Positions 1 through 8,688 of a DNA stretch of 64,000 bases are shown here, piece after piece. The stretch is taken from positions 466,064 to 530,063 of the forward strand of contig NZ_LRRU01000019.1 in the NCBI RefSeq assembly GCF_001641615.1, in the 5' to 3' direction. This stretch comes from Pseudoalteromonas gelatinilytica. Its GTDB lineage: Bacteria; Pseudomonadota; Gammaproteobacteria; Enterobacterales; Alteromonadaceae. The notes below the pieces were generated by a model. It had not been told where the DNA came from, ran no database searches, and saw nothing but the letters and a program-made list of their open reading frames with translations. Position numbers and translations under genes: made by a program. The stretch's first letter is position 1; every line of letters begins with the position of its first letter.

Positions 1-596
1 CTGATAGCACCACCACATACAGTACGTCCGTTGATGACAATGATGTTACGATGGTCGACCTACAAGGGCTTGATGGAGAAGAGAAAACACAACAGGCAAT
101 GCTCGATGAGATGGTTCAAGCAGATGTGATCGTATGGGTGCTAAAAGCGAACCAATCAGCGCGTGCTCTTGATAAGCAGTTGAAAGCGAAATTTGATGAG
201 TTTTATACGAGTCGTAATAACACCTCTAGGAAGAAGCCCAAAGTAATCTTAGTAGTAAACCAAGTTGATATGCTTAAGCCTGTTAATGAATGGTCGCCGC
301 CTTATGATATTGAGGCACCTACATGTGAGAAAACTAAGATCATTGGTCAAGCGCTCGACTTTAATAAGAACCTTTTACAACCAGATGTGACTTTGCCGCT
401 GTCTATTGCGCTAGATAAACCTCATTTTGGTGTTGAGGGGTTACAGCAAACACTGCTCGACAGCATTGCTGAAGCCAATAATGTACAGAGAAATAGGCAG
501 CGCATTGAAGCGATGGAGCGTGGTGTGCCATTTAGTAAACATTTTGGGCGAGCAATCAACTCAACCAAAAAAGTGTTCACGGAAAAGTTTCGCTAG
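1..596 (+). CDS. YeeP/YfjP-like GTPase, C-terminal part (5' end outside window)
   Basis: The reading frame is open from the first bases of the window, so the start lies upstream; the ATG at 51 is internal. The visible part carries a G3-like element (DLQGLDG), an Asp that would contact magnesium, and a G4-like element (VNQVD) for guanine recognition. The P-loop must lie outside the window. The pattern fits the GTPase family that includes YeeP/YfjP, often found in prophage-like islands beside defence genes; its role there is unknown. The following gene starts about 200 bp downstream with its own leader, so the two are probably transcribed separately. Family assignment is by motif and context only. 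Confidence 0.6.
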   Translation, partial: DSTTTYSTSVDDNDVTMVDLQGLDGEEKTQQAMLDEMVQADVIVWVLKANQSARALDKQLKAKFDEFYTSRNNTSRKKPKVILVVNQVDMLKPVNEWSPPYDIEAPTCEKTKIIGQALDFNKNLLQPDVTLPLSIALDKPHFGVEGLQQTLLDSIAEANNVQRNRQRIEAMERGVPFSKHFGRAINSTKKVFTEKFR

Positions 597-697
597 TATA
601 TTTGTGCCAATCAATGGGTCAGTTAATTTGATTTGACTCTTTTACAACTGCAGCTTCTGGAACAATTAACCATTTATTAAAAAAGCACGCTAGAAAA

Positions 698-722
698 ACA
701 AGTGTAATACAATCGCACTTGT
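698..722. promoter_or_regulatory. Inverted repeat upstream of hsdM
   Basis: Perfect 7-bp arms (ACAAGTG and CACTTGT) are separated by 11 bp, about 75 bp before the hsdM start. This is a possible operator in the hsdM promoter region. A second imperfect hairpin (arms GAGTCGC and GCGGCTC) follows at about 730-746. Function is not shown by sequence alone. Confidence 0.3.
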
Positions 723-796
723 AAAAGGCGAGTCGCAAAGCGGCTCCCAATTATCAGAATTAGATATACATTTGCCATCAGGTAATGAGGAACAAC

Positions 797-2377
797 ATGA
801 TCACAGGTCAGTTAAAAAGCAAAATCGATAAACTTTGGGAAGAATTTTGGACAGGCGGTATTACCAACCCGCTTACCGTAGTAGAGCAAATCACCTTTTT
901 AATGTATGCCCGCATGCTTGATATGAACGAGCAAGCAGACGAACGCCGCGCTGCACGCACTAAAAAGCCATTTAACCGTCGTTTCGAAGAAAACGAACAG
1001 CACTTAAGATGGCAAAACTTCCGCCATTTAGGCGCCGAAGAACTTTATAAATTGGTAAAAGATGAGTTGTTCCCGTACTTCTCAAAAACATCAGACAACG
1101 AGTCAACCGAAGGCGCAATTTTCAACGAGTTTATGAAAGACGCCCAGTTGATGATCCAAAAGCAATCATTGCTTGTGCGCGCTGTTGAAATGGTTAATTC
1201 GCTGCCACTTGAAGACTCAGATACAAAAGGCGATTTATACGAGTACTTACTCAGTAAACTGACCACCGCAGGCATTAATGGACAGTTTAGAACGCCGCGT
1301 CATATCATTCGTGCCATGGTCGAAATGATGGACCCAACACTTAAAAGCCGTATTTGCGACCCATCAACGGGCACCGGTGGCTTTTTATCGGTCTCTTACG
1401 AGTATTTACTTGAAAAATACACCTCACCAGAGGGCATTGAAAAAGACCCACTGCTTGACGAAGACGGCAACCCATTGCGCGATTCCGACGGAAAACCGCT
1501 ATTTAACACCCTTTATTCAGGTGATTTAATTGACGCTGAGCAGCGCAAGCATATTGATACCGACATGTTCCACGGCTTTGACTTTGACGCCACCATGCTA
1601 CGCGTAGCGGCAATGAACCTAGTCATGCATGGCATTAAACAGCCCGATATTCATTACCAAGATACCCTAAGCCAAAGTTTTAAAGAGCGCTTTTCAACAG
1701 AGGCCAAAGAAGGCTTTGATATTATTCTCGCTAACCCGCCATTTAAAGGCAGCCTAGACGAAGAAGACGTCTGCCCAGAGATTTTACGTAAAGTAAAAAC
1801 TAAAAAAACCGAGCTGCTATTTGTTGCGCTCATTGAGCGCATGCTAAAAATTGGTGGCCGCACCGCAACCATCGTACCCGATGGCGTATTATTTGGCTCA
1901 TCAAAAGCACACCAACAACTGCGCCAGTTATTGGTTGAAAATAACCAGCTAGAAGCCGTGGTCTCACTACCAAGTGGGGTGTTTAAACCTTATGCGGGTG
2001 TATCGACGGCGATTTTAATTTTCACCAAAGGCGGCAGTACAGATCATGTTTGGTTTTATGACGTACAGGCCGATGGCTTCTCGCTAGATGATAAACGCAC
2101 ACCGATTAAAGATAACGATCTGCCAGATTTAGTCGCGCAATTTAAAGCCCGTGATAAAGCAGTAGCTGACAGCGATAGCAATGATAAAACCCAAAAAGCG
2201 TTTTGGGTGAGTAAAGACGAGATTGCTGCGAATAAATATGACCTTTCAATAAACCGCTATAAAGAGGTGGTTTATGAAGAAGAGCAGTACGATCCACCAA
2301 AAGAAATATTAGGTAAGTTAGTGTCGCTGGAAAATGAAATCTTGGCCGACTTAAAAGAACTTGAGGGTATGCTTTGA
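797..2377 (+). CDS. hsdM: Type I restriction-modification DNA methyltransferase subunit
   Basis: This is the N6-adenine methyltransferase subunit of a type I system; with HsdS it methylates adenines in a bipartite target. The 526-residue protein has the helical HsdM N-terminal domain (LWEEFWTGG, residues about 13-21), the SAM-binding motif DPSTGTGGF at about 188-196 and the catalytic NPPF at 313-316, all intact. I chose the ATG at 797 because GAGGA lies five bases upstream; the ATG at 785 is in frame but has no good ribosome binding site. The hsdS frame overlaps the stop, implying coupled translation. Length is normal for the family. Confidence 0.92.
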   Translation: MITGQLKSKIDKLWEEFWTGGITNPLTVVEQITFLMYARMLDMNEQADERRAARTKKPFNRRFEENEQHLRWQNFRHLGAEELYKLVKDELFPYFSKTSDNESTEGAIFNEFMKDAQLMIQKQSLLVRAVEMVNSLPLEDSDTKGDLYEYLLSKLTTAGINGQFRTPRHIIRAMVEMMDPTLKSRICDPSTGTGGFLSVSYEYLLEKYTSPEGIEKDPLLDEDGNPLRDSDGKPLFNTLYSGDLIDAEQRKHIDTDMFHGFDFDATMLRVAAMNLVMHGIKQPDIHYQDTLSQSFKERFSTEAKEGFDIILANPPFKGSLDEEDVCPEILRKVKTKKTELLFVALIERMLKIGGRTATIVPDGVLFGSSKAHQQLRQLLVENNQLEAVVSLPSGVFKPYAGVSTAILIFTKGGSTDHVWFYDVQADGFSLDDKRTPIKDNDLPDLVAQFKARDKAVADSDSNDKTQKAFWVSKDEIAANKYDLSINRYKEVVYEEEQYDPPKEILGKLVSLENEILADLKELEGML

Positions 2378-3582
2378 GCATGATGAAAAAATTCAAAGAT
2401 TTAGTTACCGCTAACGGAGTTTTTTCTGATGGTGACTGGGTAGAAAGTAAAGATCAAAATCCAAATGGTGATGTTAGGCTAATACAGTTAGCTGATATTG
2501 GTGTGGGCACTTTTATTGATAAATCTAACAGGTTTATGACTAGTGAGAAAGCTGAAGAATTAAAATGCACGTATCTTGAAGAAGGAGATATATTGATTGC
2601 TAGAATGCCTGACCCTATAGGCAGAGCGTGTATTTTTCCAGAGTTAAATACCAAGTGTGTAACAGTTGTTGACATTTGTATTGTTAGACCAGCTTCGGAT
2701 GAAATTGACAGCCGTTGGTTAATGCATTTGATCAACTCTGAACGTTTTAATAATCAGATTTTAAAATTTGTGACTGGAACAACTAGGCAACGAATTTCAA
2801 GGGGGAACTTAGCAAAGTTAGATGTCGAAGTTCCACCACTCGAAAAACAAAAACGTATTGCCGCGATTTTAGATAAAGCCGACAACGTGCGCCGCAAACG
2901 CCAACAAGCCATCGACCTCGCCGACGACTTCCTCCGCAGCGTCTTCCTAGATATGTTCGGCGATCCAGCGACAAATCCGAAGGGTTTTCCTCTTGGCATT
3001 TTATCTGACTTTTATATTGATCATAAAAATGGCACCAAATGTGGGCCATTTGGCAGTGCCTTAAAAAAGCATGAATATGTTGAAAATGGTGTGCCTGTAT
3101 GGAATATGGACAACATATCTCTGAACGGGAAGTTTACAGATTCGCCTCGATTGTGGATCACAGAGAGTAAGTATGTAGATCTGGAAGCTTATTCTGTTGA
3201 GGATGGAGACGTTATCATTTCGAGGGCTGGTACTGTTGGAAAAATGGGAGTTGTTCGCTCTAAATCAGAACACTCAATTATTAGTACCAATTTAATCAGA
3301 GTTCGCTTTGGTGAAAAGTTAAGGCCAGAGTATTTTGTTAATCTGATGAATTACTGTAAAGGACGGGTTGGAAGACTAAAAACGGGACCTGATGGTGCGT
3401 TTACACATATGAACACGGGGATTTTGGACAAGCTTGAGTTTCCTTATCCACCAATTGAATTGCAGAATAGGTTTATCGAAATTAAAGAAAAAGTAATATC
3501 TTCACTGGAAAAAAGTGAAAGAAATGAGATTGATAATCTGTTTAATTCACTAAGCCAAAAAGCTTTCGCTGGCGAATTATAA
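2374..3582 (+). CDS. hsdS: Type I restriction-modification specificity subunit
   Basis: HsdS chooses the DNA target of the type I complex. The 402-residue protein has the normal two-repeat plan: a first target-recognition domain (about 1-150), a conserved helical spacer containing [17 protein letters not shown] and FLDMFGDP (about 150-200), a second recognition domain (about 205-370) and a short terminal helix ending QKAFAGEL. The start is TTG at 2374, overlapping the hsdM stop, with GAGGG six bases upstream; ATG codons at 2380 and 2383 are alternatives. The spacer (about 2,840-2,980) is visibly GC-richer and uses different codons from both recognition domains, as expected if those domains were exchanged by recombination. 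Confidence 0.92.
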   Translation: MSMMKKFKDLVTANGVFSDGDWVESKDQNPNGDVRLIQLADIGVGTFIDKSNRFMTSEKAEELKCTYLEEGDILIARMPDPIGRACIFPELNTKCVTVVDICIVRPASDEIDSRWLMHLINSERFNNQILKFVTGTTRQRISRGNLAKLDVEVPPLEKQKRIAAILDKADNVRRKRQQAIDLADDFLRSVFLDMFGDPATNPKGFPLGILSDFYIDHKNGTKCGPFGSALKKHEYVENGVPVWNMDNISLNGKFTDSPRLWITESKYVDLEAYSVEDGDVIISRAGTVGKMGVVRSKSEHSIISTNLIRVRFGEKLRPEYFVNLMNYCKGRVGRLKTGPDGAFTHMNTGILDKLEFPYPPIELQNRFIEIKEKVISSLEKSERNEIDNLFNSLSQKAFAGEL

Positions 3583-3604
3583 GAATAACAACAAGGACGT
3601 TTTA

Positions 3605-6600
3605 ATGAATGTTAGTGGTTTCTCTGTCAATGAAGATTTGTGGCAAAGTCTAAGACACTGCCAGCAAGAAAGTATTCAAACGGCGTTAAGTTACTTAAAA
3701 AAGCCGTTAAATGAAAATGCGAACTCTTGCCTTATTAGCTTGCCAACAGGCGCAGGTAAATCGGGTGTAATAAGTATTGTATCTCACAAAGCGACCCAAA
3801 AGCGGGTACTTGTGTTATGTCATCGACGTGCTGTGTGTGATCAACTTTTTAAAGAAATAAATGGAAAATTCTTTAGTGATCGTGTTGAAGGTGAGGTTAT
3901 CAAGCTAAAGACTGTTTATAGTGATGTGAACGATACATCAAAAAACGGCGTGTACGTTTCAACATTCCAGAAGCTACAAACTTTCGATAATGCTCAGCTA
4001 GAGCTGTTAAAGCAAAATATTGATCTTATTATTATTGATGAGGGGCACGCCGAACCATCTCCAGTATGGAGTACCTTGGTACGCGGTATTAACGCTCATA
4101 AAGTCGTTATAACTGCGACTCCTTACAGGAATGATTTGTATCAATTCGATGTTACCGAAGATGCCAGTTATATTTATACCTTTGAAAGAGCACTTGCAGA
4201 TGATGTTTTAAAAGCCCCCACTTTTGAGTCAATTTCTTTAGCTGAATTAAGCGGAAAAATCACCGAATTCTTAGAGGCTAATGATGGCACAAAGTGCATT
4301 ATTAAATGTGAAAAATTCGAAGATATAAAAAGCTATTACGATTTGTTAAACGATGACTTTTCAGTATTAGCAATACATGAACAATTTACTAAAGATGAGC
4401 GAGATAATGTAAAGGTTAAAGTGCCGTCGAACCTAAAAGGTTCTGATTACCAAATCATTATTCACCAGCGGAAACTTGATGAAGGGGTCGATATTCCCGA
4501 AGCTAAGTTATTGATTTTGGCCTATGCCGTTAATAGTGGTCGGGAACTAGTTCAAACCATCGGAAGAGTAGTACGCTTATATGGTGATATAGAGCCTAAG
4601 ATTTTGGAAATTGAAAGCGATGCAAATAGCCAAATGTGGCAAAACTACAGAAAATTTGATCGTTCACTTAATACCACTGAGTCAGTTAAAAAATTCATAG
4701 CATCATTAGACAGCAACAAGTTGATTGACCGTTACCTAGAAGCATTTCCTGATGTGAGTTATTACGGCAACCGCTTTGTAAGTAAGTTTGACCTAAATAC
4801 CTTTAATCCCGAAAGTTCTCTTAATATCCCAACTGCATCAATTTGTTTTTTGAATCAGGCGCAGGGATTCTGCATTCAGCTTTTATCAGATCATCTATAT
4901 TGGCGATGCAATAATGCTGGCGAACTTGCGAGAATATTTGCTACAGAAACTGGTATTCATGGTGTTATATCAATCGCGTTCAATAAGTCTCGGTTTTTAA
5001 CAGACCAGCTTTTCTTTGAGCCTTCACTTGAAATAACATTATATAAACAGCTCTCGAACAACATTGTAGCAATTTATGATAGCCGAGGTCGCAGATTTAA
5101 TGGTGAGAAAGATTTTAAACTCGGCTCAGCGGTATCTCTAGATAAACTGCTTAAGGTAATGTCATTAGGCGAATCAGCCTCAACTAAAGAAGCAAGTAGT
5201 AAATCGATTAGCTCTGCTAGAAAACGTCCTGAGAGCATCGCGGTAAAAGGGAAAGATTTAGAGCAAATGGCTGACATGCAAGCCAATGCGTCATATCGAT
5301 TAGCTACAATGCGTTGTGATACCTATGACCAATACAATAAAAAGAATGGTAGTTATTATGTAGGTGCAGACTCTGGGCGAATCTCAGATCAAAAAGAGTC
5401 CTCGTTTACATTGGATGAACTTAATGATTGGCTTACAGATATTGATAGTGTGATATCTGCAAATATTAATATACAAAACGCCTTAGTACGTTCATACGCA
5501 AAGCCAATACCTGTTGATGAAAATTTTGAAGCTCACAGTTTGATTTTTGATTTAACAGAGTTTGAGTCTCCGATAAGTATTTTTATAGCAGGGGAACAAT
5601 ATACACTCGATAATTCGTTCTTGTATTTGGCCTATGACAAGGGCACTTTGCTTATTGATGGTGTTGAAGAAAGTAAAATCTTGGTCAACTTTAAGCAAAG
5701 AGAGCCATATTTAGAAATTGCACCAGAAACGGAAATACTCTATCCACATGAAGGTGAGGAACAGCAAGACATAACTGATTTTCTCAACAAGCACTTACAT
5801 AAAGCGCTTTTAGCAAATGGGATCACCTATTCAAAGGGTAAGTTCTATCAATTAACGCTTCCTGTGGCGGATAGTTTTGAATTAGGTGCTTCTAACCTTG
5901 CAAATGTTGTTATCGGGCTAGGGTATCTTGTTGGTGCAAACTTAGATGAGAAAGGATATCAAAATGGTGCTCATCAGGTTGTTGACGGAGGCTTTAGCAG
6001 CGATTCGATTTTCTACTTAGTGGATCAATTAAAAGCTAATGGCTTAGCCAACCCAACAAAAAGCGAACTAGGCCCATTTTCCCCTTACATACCTGATGCA
6101 GACTTGCTAATTAACACGGATATGGGAACCGAGCCTGCTGACTTTATAGTATCTTCAAAAAATAAATTAGCATTCGTTCATGTTAAATGTGGTAGTTCAA
6201 TAAATCCGCGTTCATCGGCTGGAGCACTTGCTGAAGTAGGATCTCAAGCTGTAAAGAATATTGAAATGCTAATCAGTGGTGATGCTGAACTGAAGCCTAC
6301 AAATTGGAATAGGCTTGATACAGCTTGGCCAGCCCCAGAAGCAGAACAAAATATGGCTGAAAGAATTAGACTTTTCCAAGGTGCTACTTTTGAGGCTCAA
6401 AATGAGCAGGAAAGATTAGAAAAACTAAACGAGCTATGGGATACCGTTGCAATGAGAAGACGCTCAACAGCAGTAAAAAAGGAAATTTGGATAGTTGCTG
6501 CCAATAGCTTTTCGGCTGCCCATTTTGAGCAACAATTAAAGTTAGGTTCAGAGGCAAATGGCGAAACTTTGCAAGCTTTCCAATTACTAAATAGTTGGCT

Positions 6601-6652
6601 AGCGACGGCGCATAATAATGATGTTGAGTTGAAAGTTTTTGTTTCACCATAG
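3605..6652 (+). CDS. SF2 DEAD/DEAH-type helicase in the place of HsdR, with possible C-terminal nuclease fold
   Basis: The 1,015-residue protein starts 22 bp after hsdS and is probably in its operon. Superfamily 2 motifs are clear: Walker A PTGAGKS (47-53), DEGH (145-148), TATPYR, and motif VI QTIGRVVR. It begins directly with the motor and lacks the N-terminal PD-(D/E)XK nuclease of canonical HsdR. In the C-terminal third, an Asp at 846 followed by a strand ending VHVK (Lys 861) resembles a PD-(D/E)XK core, but His replaces the usual acidic residue before Lys. It may therefore be the translocase, or translocase-nuclease, of this type I locus, or a separate defence helicase. The helicase call is firm; the nuclease is a guess. 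Confidence 0.75.
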   Translation: MNVSGFSVNEDLWQSLRHCQQESIQTALSYLKKPLNENANSCLISLPTGAGKSGVISIVSHKATQKRVLVLCHRRAVCDQLFKEINGKFFSDRVEGEVIKLKTVYSDVNDTSKNGVYVSTFQKLQTFDNAQLELLKQNIDLIIIDEGHAEPSPVWSTLVRGINAHKVVITATPYRNDLYQFDVTEDASYIYTFERALADDVLKAPTFESISLAELSGKITEFLEANDGTKCIIKCEKFEDIKSYYDLLNDDFSVLAIHEQFTKDERDNVKVKVPSNLKGSDYQIIIHQRKLDEGVDIPEAKLLILAYAVNSGRELVQTIGRVVRLYGDIEPKILEIESDANSQMWQNYRKFDRSLNTTESVKKFIASLDSNKLIDRYLEAFPDVSYYGNRFVSKFDLNTFNPESSLNIPTASICFLNQAQGFCIQLLSDHLYWRCNNAGELARIFATETGIHGVISIAFNKSRFLTDQLFFEPSLEITLYKQLSNNIVAIYDSRGRRFNGEKDFKLGSAVSLDKLLKVMSLGESASTKEASSKSISSARKRPESIAVKGKDLEQMADMQANASYRLATMRCDTYDQYNKKNGSYYVGADSGRISDQKESSFTLDELNDWLTDIDSVISANINIQNALVRSYAKPIPVDENFEAHSLIFDLTEFESPISIFIAGEQYTLDNSFLYLAYDKGTLLIDGVEESKILVNFKQREPYLEIAPETEILYPHEGEEQQDITDFLNKHLHKALLANGITYSKGKFYQLTLPVADSFELGASNLANVVIGLGYLVGANLDEKGYQNGAHQVVDGGFSSDSIFYLVDQLKANGLANPTKSELGPFSPYIPDADLLINTDMGTEPADFIVSSKNKLAFVHVKCGSSINPRSSAGALAEVGSQAVKNIEMLISGDAELKPTNWNRLDTAWPAPEAEQNMAERIRLFQGATFEAQNEQERLEKLNELWDTVAMRRRSTAVKKEIWIVAANSFSAAHFEQQLKLGSEANGETLQAFQLLNSWLATAHNNDVELKVFVSP

Positions 6653-7008
6653 TTTCGGTAAGTCTTAATAGAGGTTAGTAGAACCAATCACTTCCTTAGG
6701 GCTGTTTGAAGTAGAGTTGATTTGGCACAAAGACAACCTCTCAAGCTTGAGAAAAACTAATAGAGAACCTACTCAGTTAGTATGGAAACTGTATAAGAAG
6801 GTAAGGATTGAACATGCAAATTCAGATTGGCATAACTGCATTACAGTTGGCAAAGTTGCTTCCAGCACACTCGGCATATTGGAATAAGGGAAGAACTGTG
6901 CTCAGAGTCGTTGATTCTGGCAAAAATAACAAGGTTGTTTGATGTACGATTTATCGAAATTTAAAAATCATAAGATGCTCACACTCTGCTTTCAAACAGG
7001 GAGTGCGT
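6653..7008. other. Gap with possible gene remnant
   Basis: About 350 bp without a convincing gene. On the + strand the frame 6672-6887 is open and has protein-like composition but no ATG. A 42-codon frame with ATG at 6814 ends at 6942 and resembles nothing I know. The stretch probably contains gene debris plus the promoter of the next pair; an AGGGAG ribosome binding site at 6998-7003 serves the gene at 7009. Confidence 0.3.
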
Positions 7009-8688
7009 ATGGCTGATTTTACGTTAGATAAATCACATGCAGAGAGGGCGCTGCTTAAGCAAGTTGCCGAAAAAGTTGATAAAGGTGAAAACCAAAAGGC
7101 AGTTATACTGTTGCAAGAAGCTCTTGAGTTACACACTGATTCAGAGTTGATACTGAATAGTTTAATTAACTTATATAAACAACTCGGCCAGCTAGATGTT
7201 GCTCGTAAATACACACAAACCTTGCTAAATCTACAAAGTACACAAGTGGATTTACCTACCGATAGCGATTTCGACTATCTAGATGCGCAATTGCTCGAAC
7301 TAAGCGAAGAAGAGTACAGTTTTGACGAACCTTTGGTTGAGACTCCTGCACCCAGAAAAACATTAAGTTTAAAAACAAAGCCTAAACCTCAGCCAAAAGA
7401 TCATGATGAAAAGTCAAAAATTGTTGTTAAAAACAAATTTAAACATGCACTAGATAACAACAAACCTAAGTCTGAACGTGCTTTCCAAGACACATTTAAA
7501 CCTGATGTTGCTTGCCAAACGCAGGTTGCTGCTCATAGTGAGCAAGCTGATGTATATAGCACCAAAGGTAGCATATCGACACCTGTTAGCTCTGAGCCTA
7601 GTGAACCGACTAAGCTAGAGCTGCAAAATGATGCTGACACCATTACTTCTGTAACGTCAAAGCAAGACAATAAGCAGCATTCGCAAGCCGATGAAGGGTC
7701 ATCCAATTCGACCGAGCAAAGTGACACACAATTGAAAAGTTTGCCACTAGCCAAAGAAGAGCTTGATGGGACCGAAGAAAACGACATAGCAACCAGTGAT
7801 TTTGATTGGTTTGATAATGATTTTGAGTCTGTATCTGAACAACAAATAGAAGAAGACTATTTTGATGACTTTGAGGTCTCGTCATTTGAAGAGAACGAGT
7901 CAGCTAATGAATTAAGTTTTTATGACTTATGGGATGATGCACTTGACGAATGTGATGAAGCAGAAGAAGAAAGAGGTGTTTTAGCCGATACATTAACACC
8001 CGAAGCGCGAGCAAAGTTAGTTGCGGTTGAGTTTGTTGATTCAGTTAATTGGGATAAAAGCACTTTAGCATTTTTCACAGAAGTGTTTACTTCGAGAGGT
8101 TGGAGCAATATCAAGACAGCCTTGGAACGTGAGGTGAATGCGGGTGCCACTTTTGAAGAGCTGCAATTAGCATTTGAAATTAAAACATTGTGGCTGCAAT
8201 CATCAAGATATTGGATCACATTCAGTCGTGCATATGGGCCTGGTGAATCAACCGATGCGACCTGTCGTCATTGCAGTTGGAGCCAGGCGCTTAGACTACT
8301 GCGAGTTTTTGAGTCGATACCTGAACTCGAGGAGGTATATGATTTTCTTGAGCATGAGTTTGAGCTTTGGTTTAGCCATGGTGTTTTAAGAAAGTGCTTT
8401 CCGGCGTTCGCTAAATACTTGTTTAACTACAGATTACATGAACGCAATATACCAGAATTCAATCATGGGTTTTATGGAACAGGTGAATACGAACAAGCAG
8501 ATTTAAACTGGTTACAGCTTCCACATAGTGACGAGATGAGTCATTTAAGAGAACTAGGACTAGACTTACTCTCTCTTCATGCCCCCAAAATTGACTATAT
8601 ATCAGACAAATACACGCTCGAATACTTATTTGAGTACTGGCGCTCAACAACCCCAGAGAGTGAAAGAGGAAAAAATTTTGAAAAATAA
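7009..8688 (+). CDS. TPR-like N-terminus, acidic linker and unknown C-terminal domain
   Basis: I do not recognise the family. The 559-residue protein starts with two to three helix pairs resembling tetratricopeptide repeats (about 5-75). A long Glu/Asp/Ser/Lys-rich, probably disordered region follows (about 80-310, including a very acidic stretch near 240-310). The C-terminal domain of about 240 residues is compact and rich in aromatic residues, with a Cys-x-x-Cys (CRHC). The ATG at 7009 follows AGGGAG by five bases; GTG at 7003 is less likely. The stop overlaps the likely start of the SNF2-type helicase by 11 bp, so the two are probably co-translated partners. A defence role is inferred from position only. 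Confidence 0.6.
   Translation: MADFTLDKSHAERALLKQVAEKVDKGENQKAVILLQEALELHTDSELILNSLINLYKQLGQLDVARKYTQTLLNLQSTQVDLPTDSDFDYLDAQLLELSEEEYSFDEPLVETPAPRKTLSLKTKPKPQPKDHDEKSKIVVKNKFKHALDNNKPKSERAFQDTFKPDVACQTQVAAHSEQADVYSTKGSISTPVSSEPSEPTKLELQNDADTITSVTSKQDNKQHSQADEGSSNSTEQSDTQLKSLPLAKEELDGTEENDIATSDFDWFDNDFESVSEQQIEEDYFDDFEVSSFEENESANELSFYDLWDDALDECDEAEEERGVLADTLTPEARAKLVAVEFVDSVNWDKSTLAFFTEVFTSRGWSNIKTALEREVNAGATFEELQLAFEIKTLWLQSSRYWITFSRAYGPGESTDATCRHCSWSQALRLLRVFESIPELEEVYDFLEHEFELWFSHGVLRKCFPAFAKYLFNYRLHERNIPEFNHGFYGTGEYEQADLNWLQLPHSDEMSHLRELGLDLLSLHAPKIDYISDKYTLEYLFEYWRSTTPESERGKNFEK

Noticed and set aside
8579-8677. Upstream extension of the SNF2-type helicase
   Set aside because: Would overlap the preceding gene by 110 bp, whereas TTG 8678 has a well-placed AGAGGA.
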